Shown: positions 46,234-54,142 of the stretch, piece after piece
Numbering within the stretch: the stretch's first letter is position 1
How the letters are laid out: each line of letters opens with the position of its first letter
Assembly (NCBI GenBank): GCA_022709385.1
Contig: JAKLIX010000001.1
Span: 372,001-436,000, forward strand
Source: Bacteroidota bacterium
Lineage (GTDB): Bacteria > Bacteroidota > Bacteroidia > Bacteroidales > CAIXZF01
DNA length: 64,000 bases
Direction of reading: 5' to 3'
Notes under the pieces: model-generated
What the model was told of the DNA's origin: nothing
The model's input: only the letters and a program-made list of their open reading frames with translations
Database searches by the model: none
Made by a program: the position numbers and the translations under genes

Positions 46234-46825
46234 GTTTTGGAAGAAGGGTAAATCGTTTAGTGATGGTGACATCATAGAAGGGTTCAGAAAAACTGATCCC
46301 AGGGTGGTAAACTATGTTTATCTGACCTATTACAAGACGATTGAGCTTTATATCGTAAAACACGGAGGGAAATACGATGACGTAAAAGATGTTTTTCAGG
46401 AAGGACTGAGTGTAGTCTTTCAGAAGGTACAGCAAGACGACTTCGTCCTCAACTGTTCTTTCATTACGCTGCTGTTTTCAATTTGCAAGAACCTCTGGTT
46501 ACTGGAATTGAGAAGACGCAAGTATTCGAAAGACGTGGAAAGCAGTTGGGGAAGAGAAGAAGGAGTGGAAGATTCTGACACGGAATCAGTCCGCCTGGAG
46601 TATATTCAGGAGCGGAAGGAGACCTTGTTCAGGAAGCATTACAGCAGCCTGAACGAAGAGTGTCAGCAGGTCATCAGGCTTTACCTGAAAAAGCTTTCTT
46701 TTAGGGAAATCGCCTCCATCATGGGATACGAGTCGGAAAGGATGGCAATTAAACGTAAATCAAGATGTAAGGAAATATTAATCAGAAGAGTTAAAAGCGA
46801 CCCCGCATTCGGAGAATTGTATTAA
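46232..46825 (+). CDS. RNA polymerase sigma factor, ECF-like
   Basis: The 197-residue protein has sigma region 2 (VNYVYLTYYKTIELYIVKHGGKYDDVKDVFQEGLSVV) and region 4 with helix-turn-helix (LSFREIASIMGYESERMAIKRKSRCKEIL), and lacks regions 1 and 3, as in ECF-type sigma factors. The linker (ESSWGREEGVEDSDTES) is acidic. The gene following after 18 bp encodes a membrane protein with an anti-sigma-like N-terminus, the usual ECF partner position. The element at its 5' end is repeated before a peptide gene 4.7 kb away, suggesting that it controls both (inference). Confidence 0.9.
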   Translation: MFWKKGKSFSDGDIIEGFRKTDPRVVNYVYLTYYKTIELYIVKHGGKYDDVKDVFQEGLSVVFQKVQQDDFVLNCSFITLLFSICKNLWLLELRRRKYSKDVESSWGREEGVEDSDTESVRLEYIQERKETLFRKHYSSLNEECQQVIRLYLKKLSFREIASIMGYESERMAIKRKSRCKEILIRRVKSDPAFGELY

Positions 46826-46843
46826 ACCAACATAGAGGAAACC

Positions 46844-47578
46844 ATGGACAATCATGAGTTGCTGGAAGACTACCTGGACGGTAGGATGACAGTGGATCAA
46901 ATGCGCAGCTTTGAAGCCCGTATGGCCAGAGACGAGGCTTTGCAGAAAGAGTACCGGCTGCATCAGGATATGGCAAAGGCCATCCTGGACGATAAGGCAA
47001 ACCAATTCAGGCGTTTGCTCGACGATGCCCACAAGCATTATGAACGAAGAGAAAAACGGCCGATGTATTTCAGGATGGCGGCGGCTATTGTGGTGCTGCT
47101 GACCGTCGGAGGACTGATTCTCTTGTTTTCAGGGCGGAATATCACCTCGAAAGACCTGGCAGAGAAACATTATAAAACCTATCAGCCGTTCAATGGCGTC
47201 CGTTCAGCCACCGACGAGCGGAGTAAAATGATCACGGCCGGGTTCGAAGCATACCACAAAGCCGATTACATTACCGCTGCCCGTTATTTTGAAACGATCC
47301 TCAAAGATGCTCCCGACAACAACCAGATCCGCTTCTACCTCGCCATCGCCTATATGGAAAATAAAAATCCCGGCGAAGCCATCCGCCTGCTGCAGAACAT
47401 CGTGGAAGCCAGGGATGTGTTCTACCTGTCGCAGGCCGAATGGTATATGGGACTGTGCTACCTTTGGCTGGGCCGAAAGGAAGAAGCCATCCTGCCTTTC
47501 GAACGCCTTTCCAAAAAGGAAGGTTTTTACCAGGAGCAGGCCAGGCTCATTCTGAAAGATATCAATAAAAGACTGTGA
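46844..47578 (+). CDS. Membrane TPR protein, putative anti-sigma factor
   Basis: Of 244 residues, the N-terminal 60 (NHELLEDYLDGRMTVDQMRS, ARMARDEALQKEYRL) resemble anti-sigma factor N-termini. A membrane helix lies at about 76-95 (AAIVVLLTVGGLILLFSG). The outer part has TPR-like repeats (GFEAYHKADYITAARYFETI, YLAIAYMENKNPGEAIRLL, YMGLCYLWLGRKEEAILPF). It may sense a signal by protein contact and hold the sigma factor at the membrane. That is inference from architecture and position. Its stop codon abuts the CHAT gene stop. Confidence 0.7.
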   Translation: MDNHELLEDYLDGRMTVDQMRSFEARMARDEALQKEYRLHQDMAKAILDDKANQFRRLLDDAHKHYERREKRPMYFRMAAAIVVLLTVGGLILLFSGRNITSKDLAEKHYKTYQPFNGVRSATDERSKMITAGFEAYHKADYITAARYFETILKDAPDNNQIRFYLAIAYMENKNPGEAIRLLQNIVEARDVFYLSQAEWYMGLCYLWLGRKEEAILPFERLSKKEGFYQEQARLILKDINKRL

Positions 47579-50500
47579 TCAATTCTGCCTGAGTTTTTTC
47601 CAAACCATGGGGACAAGCAACACGAGCCCTAATCCACCTATGAGAGCCCACAACAGGATTGTGGGCTTTCTGTTTTTTTCCTTCACCATGGGCGTGATCT
47701 CCCCGATGTTCACGTAAGCAGCCCAGAAGTAAGGATGGGCCCGCAGGGGATCGGAACTCCGGATTAGTTTCAGCTTGGCCTGCCGTAAGGCCTCCAGTTT
47801 ATTCATTCCCTGATCCAGATTCTCATAAAAATATGTGATCAGCAGGGTACTCATCTCGTCTTCCACCGGCCACAGCGTCATGACAACATCGGGGCATCCC
47901 GCATAGTAAAAGCCACGGGCCAGGCTCATGATCCCCTCACCCCTGTGGACTTTCCCCGCCCCGGTCTTGCAGGCGCTCAGCACTGCCATGCGGGCCTTCA
48001 GTTTCAGGTTAAAGATCTCATAGGTGTTGAGAAACCCGTCTTCTTCCGAATCACTGATTCTGGTGAATGCCAGCTTTGAGTGCATGGGATTTTCGTCATC
48101 CACCAGGGCATGCATGGCTAAATGCAGCACATCATACCGGCCGGCCACTTTTTTAAAATGCTCCTCCGAAGCTTTTTTCCCGGTGAAAAGCCGGCCGTTA
48201 AAATAGTCACAGGCCGCCTTTGACTCTTTCACGGCATACAGCAGGGGCTTGAGCACCGGATCCCGGCGGATGCCCCTGCCGGCCGTTTCATCGTATTCCG
48301 GCGAAAAAGCTGCCAGCTTCAGGTTATCCGGAATGGAACGGCGCGGAGAAAAGAAATACAGATTGGCCGAATACGCATAGCCGATGGCCTGCTCCTTGAG
48401 CATGAATGGCAGGGTTGCGTATTCCTGGCCAGGATCGGCCCGGCGGGTAAGCAATACCTCAAAGGGCAGGTTGCCGATGTCTTCGTCGGGGATGATCACC
48501 AGGTCCTTCCCCCTGACCAGACCGGCCACCGGTGCTATCAGCGCCCTGTATAAGGCATGCGAAGCCTCCAGATAAGCAGCATACTCTTCCCGGCTCTGAC
48601 CGAAAAAATCCATCTCCCGCAGGTATGCCCCGGTCACCTCCAGCGCCTTGCCGAAACCTTCAGGCCGCGGCAGGGTGACCAGTTCAAAACGTTCACGGGA
48701 AAGCACAAAGATATATATGGTAGCCGGGGTGATGGAATACTCCAGCAGGGCGATCCCCTCGTTCAGTTTCTTCCGGATATCGGCCGTGCAGATCACCCTG
48801 TCATCGTACTTCAGGGCGTAATACTGGGGATACATCCTCTCATAACGGTCTATCAGTTCGTTCTGGGTGCTCTGAAACACAAACAGTTTGTTTTCCAGCT
48901 CTTTTAACCTGTCTTTGTTGGGAATGCTCAATTGCTTTTCCTCCGCGATCATGCGGGTGAAACTTTCAATGGACTCCGCCAGGGCTTCCTCTTTTCTGAT
49001 GAGGGAATCCGGCACCCCCCCGAAGATCATGGCCTGTTTTTCCTTTAAAGCAGTCAGCAGGATGGCCGCCCGGCCCTTCTCCGCATATTCAAAGGCCTTC
49101 TCCCTGTATGCTTCAGATTTGGTGACGCTGAACATCCTGGTGGCCACGCCCATGGCTTCCTGGTAAGTGGATTTTTCATTGTCAGCCACCGTCAATTTGC
49201 TGGTAAGCTCTGGAAAACTTGTCCTCTGTCTGTGAATCATAGCAACGCACTGATCATAGTGCTTCAGTGCGGTACTCAGGTAATCGAGGCGTTCGGGATA
49301 GCGATGGTATAGGGTGTCGAAGGCCCTGGCCTTGTTTCTTAAGATGCTGCTGAATTCCCGGCGATCGAAACGGAAGTTCAGCGATGGCATGCTGAAAATA
49401 CTGGTATCGTTGAAATCATGCCTCAGGCTGATCATGCTTTTCTGGTAGCACCGCAGGGCCTTTTCCGGCTGTGAGGCTGTCAGGTAACAGTTGCCCAGCC
49501 AGAAGTAGCATTTCGAAGTTTCATAATTCCTTTCTCCGTAAAGTTTCCTGTTTAGGGCGAGGGCTTGTTCCAGTTGCAGCCGGCCCTCTTCCGTCCTTTT
49601 GCATAAATAGAGGAAGACCCCGTAAGCCAGACGGGAAAATGGCTCTCTTTTCTCCCGCAAGGGTTCTTTCTGAATGGTCTCGATGGCTTTCAGATAATAG
49701 GACTCGGCCAGCGCAGTGTCTTTCAGGGAAAAGATATTGCTGGCAAGATCCGTGAATACGGAACCGTAATCGATATGGTACTTCTTGGCAATTTCAATGG
49801 CTTCATGGTATTTGGAGATCGATTGCTCATATTGCCCGGTACGATAATAGTAAATACCAATGATTTTTACGGCCATACTCAAATGAGAAGGAATCGGATT
49901 ATCCGGATCACCCGCAAGTTGAACGACCTGCTCTGCATATTCCTTGCCCCTGTGTGCATCCCCGATCTGCAGGCAAATGTCGGCGTTTAAATACAGGGTT
50001 GTAACCAGCAAGCTACGATTCTCTTTTTTAAGTTTAACCGTATTTAAATAGTTTATTATCCTAGAGGTATAAAAAAACACTGAATCGTACTTGGCAACTT
50101 TATTAAAAAGAAAAACTTTGGCAAATAATAAACCTGCAAAATATGCTGTGTCGAGTTTTGGTTGTGATTTTGTAACTGATAATGCAAGGTCAATATAGTA
50201 ATGGGCTTTACTTAATTTATTCCTATTTAGATAGATGTCAAAAAACAAATAATAAGTCTGAGCATGATTTCTTAATGACTTCTTCCGACCTGTGATTAGT
50301 GACTCATGCGTAAGGTCACTATAGTACAAAGCAGAATCAAACTGATTTTCATTCTTAAATAACATTGCTTTATAATAATACGGTAGGAAGAATGCGGAGT
50401 CATAAGCTTGCTTGTGTAACTGCAGCACACCGATGGCGCGGTTAAGGCAGCGGTGGGCGCTATCGTACTGGTTCCTCTTCTGGTATACCTGTGCCCAGGC

Positions 50501-50869
50501 CCTGTTGTAATCGGAGAAGAAGACACAGTTCCGGTTCATCAGGCCGGGATAGGCCTGCTGCACTTCCCTGAGGATGCATTCGGCCTGTTCGAGCAGGCCC
50601 TGATAGGCGGCGATCTCGGCCAGGTAGAGGTGGCTGCGCATGGCGGAGTCCGTCTTCCCCTCGGCCAGGTACAGCGCCCTGGCATTCCCGAAACTCAGGT
50701 TGGCGCTGTCGTATTTATCGTCGAGATAATACTGGTAGCCTGCCTTGTAAGCCAGCTGGCTTGCGGTGGGCTGTCTTCTGCTGTTCTCTTCCGCGAGCCT
50801 GGCCTGGAGGCGGTGCTCCCCGGCATGCACCAGCAGCATTAAAAAAAATTCAAGCCAGATCCAAAACAT
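47579..50869 (-). CDS. TPR-CHAT caspase-like protein
   Basis: The 1096-residue protein begins with a hydrophobic segment (FWIWLEFFLMLLVHAG), probably a signal or anchor. A long run of TPR-type repeats follows (about 40-520), then a helical linker with coiled-coil (LENKLFVFQSTQNELIDRYE), and a C-terminal CHAT domain (about 780-1060). The dyad is visible as His920 (LHLAMHALVDDENP) and Cys967 (LSACKTGAGKVHRGEG). A final membrane helix (LLWALIGGLGLVLLVPMVW) and a basic tail end the protein. CHAT proteins are caspase/separase-like proteases. An AT-rich patch (about 50000-50400) in the TPR part contrasts with the GC-rich rest. It is convergent with the TPR/anti-sigma-like gene. Confidence 0.9.
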   Translation of the reverse strand: MFWIWLEFFLMLLVHAGEHRLQARLAEENSRRQPTASQLAYKAGYQYYLDDKYDSANLSFGNARALYLAEGKTDSAMRSHLYLAEIAAYQGLLEQAECILREVQQAYPGLMNRNCVFFSDYNRAWAQVYQKRNQYDSAHRCLNRAIGVLQLHKQAYDSAFFLPYYYKAMLFKNENQFDSALYYSDLTHESLITGRKKSLRNHAQTYYLFFDIYLNRNKLSKAHYYIDLALSVTKSQPKLDTAYFAGLLFAKVFLFNKVAKYDSVFFYTSRIINYLNTVKLKKENRSLLVTTLYLNADICLQIGDAHRGKEYAEQVVQLAGDPDNPIPSHLSMAVKIIGIYYYRTGQYEQSISKYHEAIEIAKKYHIDYGSVFTDLASNIFSLKDTALAESYYLKAIETIQKEPLREKREPFSRLAYGVFLYLCKRTEEGRLQLEQALALNRKLYGERNYETSKCYFWLGNCYLTASQPEKALRCYQKSMISLRHDFNDTSIFSMPSLNFRFDRREFSSILRNKARAFDTLYHRYPERLDYLSTALKHYDQCVAMIHRQRTSFPELTSKLTVADNEKSTYQEAMGVATRMFSVTKSEAYREKAFEYAEKGRAAILLTALKEKQAMIFGGVPDSLIRKEEALAESIESFTRMIAEEKQLSIPNKDRLKELENKLFVFQSTQNELIDRYERMYPQYYALKYDDRVICTADIRKKLNEGIALLEYSITPATIYIFVLSRERFELVTLPRPEGFGKALEVTGAYLREMDFFGQSREEYAAYLEASHALYRALIAPVAGLVRGKDLVIIPDEDIGNLPFEVLLTRRADPGQEYATLPFMLKEQAIGYAYSANLYFFSPRRSIPDNLKLAAFSPEYDETAGRGIRRDPVLKPLLYAVKESKAACDYFNGRLFTGKKASEEHFKKVAGRYDVLHLAMHALVDDENPMHSKLAFTRISDSEEDGFLNTYEIFNLKLKARMAVLSACKTGAGKVHRGEGIMSLARGFYYAGCPDVVMTLWPVEDEMSTLLITYFYENLDQGMNKLEALRQAKLKLIRSSDPLRAHPYFWAAYVNIGEITPMVKEKNRKPTILLWALIGGLGLVLLVPMVWKKLRQN

Positions 50870-50946
50870 AATGTCTTGTCAGTGAATGAGATAGTAAGAT
50901 CAACCTGAAATTTTCAGGATAAAAGTAAAATTTTTTTTCATCCCGG

Positions 50947-50976
50947 GTGGGACATTTTGCCTTTCATGTTATAAAT
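50947..50976 (+). promoter_or_regulatory. Shared 30-bp element before peptide gene (copy B)
   Basis: GTGGGACATTTT, seven variable bases and ATGTTATAAAT match copy A at 46204-46233 in 26 of 30 positions with unchanged spacing. It ends 50 bp before the start codon of the peptide gene, a normal leader distance. A dyad CCTGAAA/TTTCAGG at 50904-50918 lies upstream, towards the divergent CHAT gene. Confidence 0.6.
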
Positions 50977-51025
50977 AGATGTAACCCCTTACAAATTTTA
51001 ACGAAAAACATAAAGGTCACAGACA

Positions 51026-51190
51026 ATGGAAAACACAGGCAAACACAGCGGATTATTTGAGCAATTTCAGTCAGTGCAACTGAACGACAGGCAGCTATGT
51101 ACTATTAAAGGCGGGGATGATAGCAATGTACCTGATCCTAGTGGAGCACAGGTTGTGTTACCCGCGCCTCAAGGTCCACCCCCAAAATAA
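51026..51190 (+). CDS. Double-glycine leader peptide (54 aa)
   Basis: The short gene encodes a 30-residue leader ending LNDRQLCTIKGG, the double-glycine signature cut by C39 peptidases. A 24-residue core follows, beginning DDSNVPDPSG and ending PQGPPPK, rich in Pro and acidic residues and lacking Cys. The hydrophobic positions before GG (L, L, I) match the C39 recognition helix pattern. A C39 ABC transporter and an HlyD adaptor lie downstream, consistent with processing and export. Core function (bacteriocin, signal or toxin) is unknown. It is preceded by the shared regulatory element. Confidence 0.75.
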   Translation: MENTGKHSGLFEQFQSVQLNDRQLCTIKGGDDSNVPDPSGAQVVLPAPQGPPPK

Positions 51191-51227
51191 TAACCATCTC
51201 CCTTCCAGGATTTGTTTTGAAACATTT

Positions 51228-51242
51228 CTTCACCTGGTGAAG
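51228..51242 (+). other. Small hairpin after peptide gene
   Basis: CTTCACC and GGTGAAG around one base form a short dyad, 38 bp after the peptide stop. It could be a weak terminator that lets the peptide be expressed more than the export genes, but no T run follows. Confidence 0.35.
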
Positions 51243-51305
51243 TATAACAAACTTTTCCGGGGGAGGGCGGATCGCTGTCCGATTTTCCCTCATTAACCAA
51301 GTTAC

Positions 51306-51845
51306 ATGCCGTTTCTGACATTACAGGAGCTTGCTGCCCGGCCTTATGAAGAGGCTTCGAGGGCGAACCGGATGCTGAGCCGGACGACAGACCGGGAGCT
51401 GGCGGAGCGGCGTCTTTTTTTATTTTACAGGCTGACCGACAAAGAGCGGGTGGTTTCCATGGTCAGTCTGATCAAGAGTTTGAGGATCAATGTATATCTT
51501 GACTACCTGGAGGCCCCGGTGTTGGAAGGCAGGGTACAGGAAGTGCTGCAGGCGGTAAAAACGCGATTATACCAGTCGCAGAAGGCTATTCTGATGGCCA
51601 CGCCGCATCCGGTGAGGCTTAGCGGCTTACCCCTTGATTACGGTTTGAACGGTCGTTTCCAGTTTACGGGCAATGTGGCCGTTTTTCCTGTTACCGAGCA
51701 TCCCCAGCGCTGGGATGAAAAGGATATGTACCGGATCTACGGTTACATTCAGAAGAAGTACAGCCTTTTCAACTATCCGGACGACTGGCAGGTGGTTACA
51801 CCCGAGAAGGATAAAATCAGTCTGAAGGATTGGATTCTGAGGTAA
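51306..51845 (+). CDS. Small protein with TIR-like alpha/beta pattern
   Basis: This 179-residue protein is not certainly assignable. Its pattern resembles TIR or TIR-related folds. A first strand LFLFYRL is followed by helix DKERVVSMVSLIKSL, strand INVYLDYL, helix VQEVLQAVKTRLYQSQ, then strand AILMATP and a segment SGLPLDYGLNGRFQF where TIR proteins have S-x-W-x-x-x-E-x-G. Next comes strand NVAVFPV. The usual catalytic Glu is replaced by Asp-Tyr, so NADase activity is doubtful. It sits between the peptide and the exporter. A modifying or immunity-type role is possible. Confidence 0.45.
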   Translation: MPFLTLQELAARPYEEASRANRMLSRTTDRELAERRLFLFYRLTDKERVVSMVSLIKSLRINVYLDYLEAPVLEGRVQEVLQAVKTRLYQSQKAILMATPHPVRLSGLPLDYGLNGRFQFTGNVAVFPVTEHPQRWDEKDMYRIYGYIQKKYSLFNYPDDWQVVTPEKDKISLKDWILR

Positions 51846-51941
51846 ATCCCGGGTATTTTCAAAACTTTTTCATACTCCTTTCGTAGGAATGCTGGTGAGC
51901 CGGGTTCAGCCCGGCCAGGGATGCATTTATAACAGCCGTGT

Positions 51942-54134
51942 ATGGGATTTCCGTTTTTCATGCAGATGGATGCCAGGGATTGCGGGCCGACCTGCCTGCA
52001 GATGATTGCGAAATATCATGGCAGGACTTACCGGCTTCAGACCCTCAGGGAGCGTTCCTTCATTACGCGTGAAGGCGTTTCCATGATGGGGATCAGCCAT
52101 GCGGCCGAATCGGTCGGATTCCGCACCATGGGGGTACACCTGAGCCCGGAACAATTGCTTACCGAGGCTCCCCTGCCTTGTATCCTGCACTGGAAGCAAA
52201 AACATTTCGTTGTCCTTTACGGGGTAAACAGGCGTAAGAAATCGGTCAGGATTGCCGATCCGGCCAAAGGCCTGCTGGAATACAGTTTTGATGAACTGCT
52301 GCTGCACTGGACGGGAAGCAGGGATGCTGCTGCTGCCAGGGGAGTGGCGCTCCTGCTGGAAACAAGCCCTTCATTCTTTGAGCGGGATGAAGAAACCGTC
52401 CCGAAGGCGGGTTTTTCGTTTCTCTACCGCTATTTCAGGCCTCAGCACAAGCTTTTGTGGCAGCTTTTCCTGGGTTTGTTCCTCGCCAGCCTTATCCAGT
52501 TGATCTTTCCCTTTCTCACCCAGGCTGTGGTCGACAAAGGAGTGATCCTGCGCGACCCGGTCTTCGTGTATGTGGTGCTGGTGGCCCAGTTGATCCTGAT
52601 GATCGGCCGGACTTCGGTGGATTTCATCCGAAACTGGATCCTGCTTCATCTGACCACCCGGATCAATATCAACCTGATCTCGGATTTCCTGATCAAACTG
52701 ATGAAGCTTCCCATGGCTTTCTTCGATTCCCGCCTGCTGGGCGACATCATCCAGCGGATTTATGATCATGGCAGGATACAATATTTTCTTACCGGACCGG
52801 CCCTGTCTATCCTGTACGGATTATTCAACCTTTTGATATTCAGTGTAGTACTGATGTTTTACGAGGTCAAGTTGTTGCTGATCTTTCTGGCCGGCAGCCT
52901 GGCATACCTGTTGTGGGTCCTGTATTTTCTCAGGAAAAGAAGGAGGCTGGATATCCGCAGGTTTGAGCAGAGTTCTGAAAATCAGAATCATCTTTACCAG
53001 CTCATTACGGGGATGCAGGAGATCAAGCTGAACAATTGCGAAAAGCAGAAGCGCTGGCGCTGGGAGCAGATCCAGGCAAAACTGTTCCGTGTGAACGCCG
53101 ACAGCCTGGCCCTGAGCCAGCGGCAGCAACTGGGCGGTTTGTTCTTCAACGAAACCAAGAATATCCTGATCACCATTTTTTCTGCGATGGCTGTGATTTC
53201 AGGGGAGATGACCCTGGGGATGATGGTTGCGGTACAATACATCATCGGCCAGATGAACAGTCCGATCGACCAGATGGTCGGGTTTATCCAGTCGGCTCAG
53301 GATGCCCGCATCAGCCTGGATCGTATCGGGGAGATCCACCAGCGGCCTGATGAGTCTATGGAGGCAGCAGATAAAGTCAGCCTGCTTCCGCAGCAGAAAG
53401 ACATCACCATTACGGATTTGTCATTTCAGTACGAGGGACCCCGCTCGCCCTTTGCCCTGAAAGACGTGAGCCTGGTGATCCCGCATGGCAGGGTGACTGC
53501 CGTGGTGGGGAGCAGCGGCAGCGGAAAAACCACCCTGGTGAAGCTGTTGCTGGGCTTTTATCCCCCGGGCAGCGGAAGTATCAAGGTGGGAGGAATCCGG
53601 ATTGAAAACATCCGCCAGCATCTCTGGCGGGAATTATGCGGTGCGGTACTGCAGGACGGGTTCATTTTTTCAGATACCATTGCGGAAAACATCGCTCCGG
53701 GTGCGGAAAGGACGGATCGGGAGCGTTTGTACCAGGCGGTCAGGATCGCCAACATTGCGGACGATGTGCAGTTACTGCCGCTCGGATTCAATACGAGGAT
53801 CGGCATGGAGGGCAGCGGCCTGAGCCAGGGGCAGAAACAAAGGATACTGATCGCCAGGGCAGTGTATAAAGATCCGGAATTTCTCTTTTTCGACGAAGCC
53901 ACCAATGCGCTGGATGCCGGGAATGAAAGGATCATCATGGAAAACCTCAGGGAGTTTTACCGGGGGAAGACCGTGGTGGTGGTGGCACACAGGCTGAGCA
54001 CCGTAAAGGATGCCGACCAGATCGTGGTGTTGGAGCGGGGACAGCTGGTTGAATCGGGCACACACGAAGCCTTGGTCAATTTAAAAGGGTCTTATTATCA
54101 TTTGATCAGGAATCAACTGGAGCTTGGAAATTGA
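51942..54134 (+). CDS. C39-peptidase ABC exporter
   Basis: The 730-residue protein joins three parts. The first is an N-terminal C39 peptidase (about 1-135) with catalytic Cys14 in the context QMDARDCGPTC (oxyanion Gln8), His88 in KQKHFVVLYG and Asp106 in RIADPAKG. The second is six membrane helices (about 160-430). The third is an ABC ATPase with Walker A GSSGSGKTT (523-531), signature SGLSQGQKQR and Walker B EFLFFDEA. Such PCAT proteins cut double-glycine leaders and export the core. It is 96 bp after the TIR-like gene, with a GCCGGG/CCCGGC hairpin at 51899-51915 before it. The next gene starts within 12 bp. Confidence 0.96.
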   Translation: MGFPFFMQMDARDCGPTCLQMIAKYHGRTYRLQTLRERSFITREGVSMMGISHAAESVGFRTMGVHLSPEQLLTEAPLPCILHWKQKHFVVLYGVNRRKKSVRIADPAKGLLEYSFDELLLHWTGSRDAAAARGVALLLETSPSFFERDEETVPKAGFSFLYRYFRPQHKLLWQLFLGLFLASLIQLIFPFLTQAVVDKGVILRDPVFVYVVLVAQLILMIGRTSVDFIRNWILLHLTTRININLISDFLIKLMKLPMAFFDSRLLGDIIQRIYDHGRIQYFLTGPALSILYGLFNLLIFSVVLMFYEVKLLLIFLAGSLAYLLWVLYFLRKRRRLDIRRFEQSSENQNHLYQLITGMQEIKLNNCEKQKRWRWEQIQAKLFRVNADSLALSQRQQLGGLFFNETKNILITIFSAMAVISGEMTLGMMVAVQYIIGQMNSPIDQMVGFIQSAQDARISLDRIGEIHQRPDESMEAADKVSLLPQQKDITITDLSFQYEGPRSPFALKDVSLVIPHGRVTAVVGSSGSGKTTLVKLLLGFYPPGSGSIKVGGIRIENIRQHLWRELCGAVLQDGFIFSDTIAENIAPGAERTDRERLYQAVRIANIADDVQLLPLGFNTRIGMEGSGLSQGQKQRILIARAVYKDPEFLFFDEATNALDAGNERIIMENLREFYRGKTVVVVAHRLSTVKDADQIVVLERGQLVESGTHEALVNLKGSYYHLIRNQLELGN

Positions 54135-54142
54135 AATGCAGC

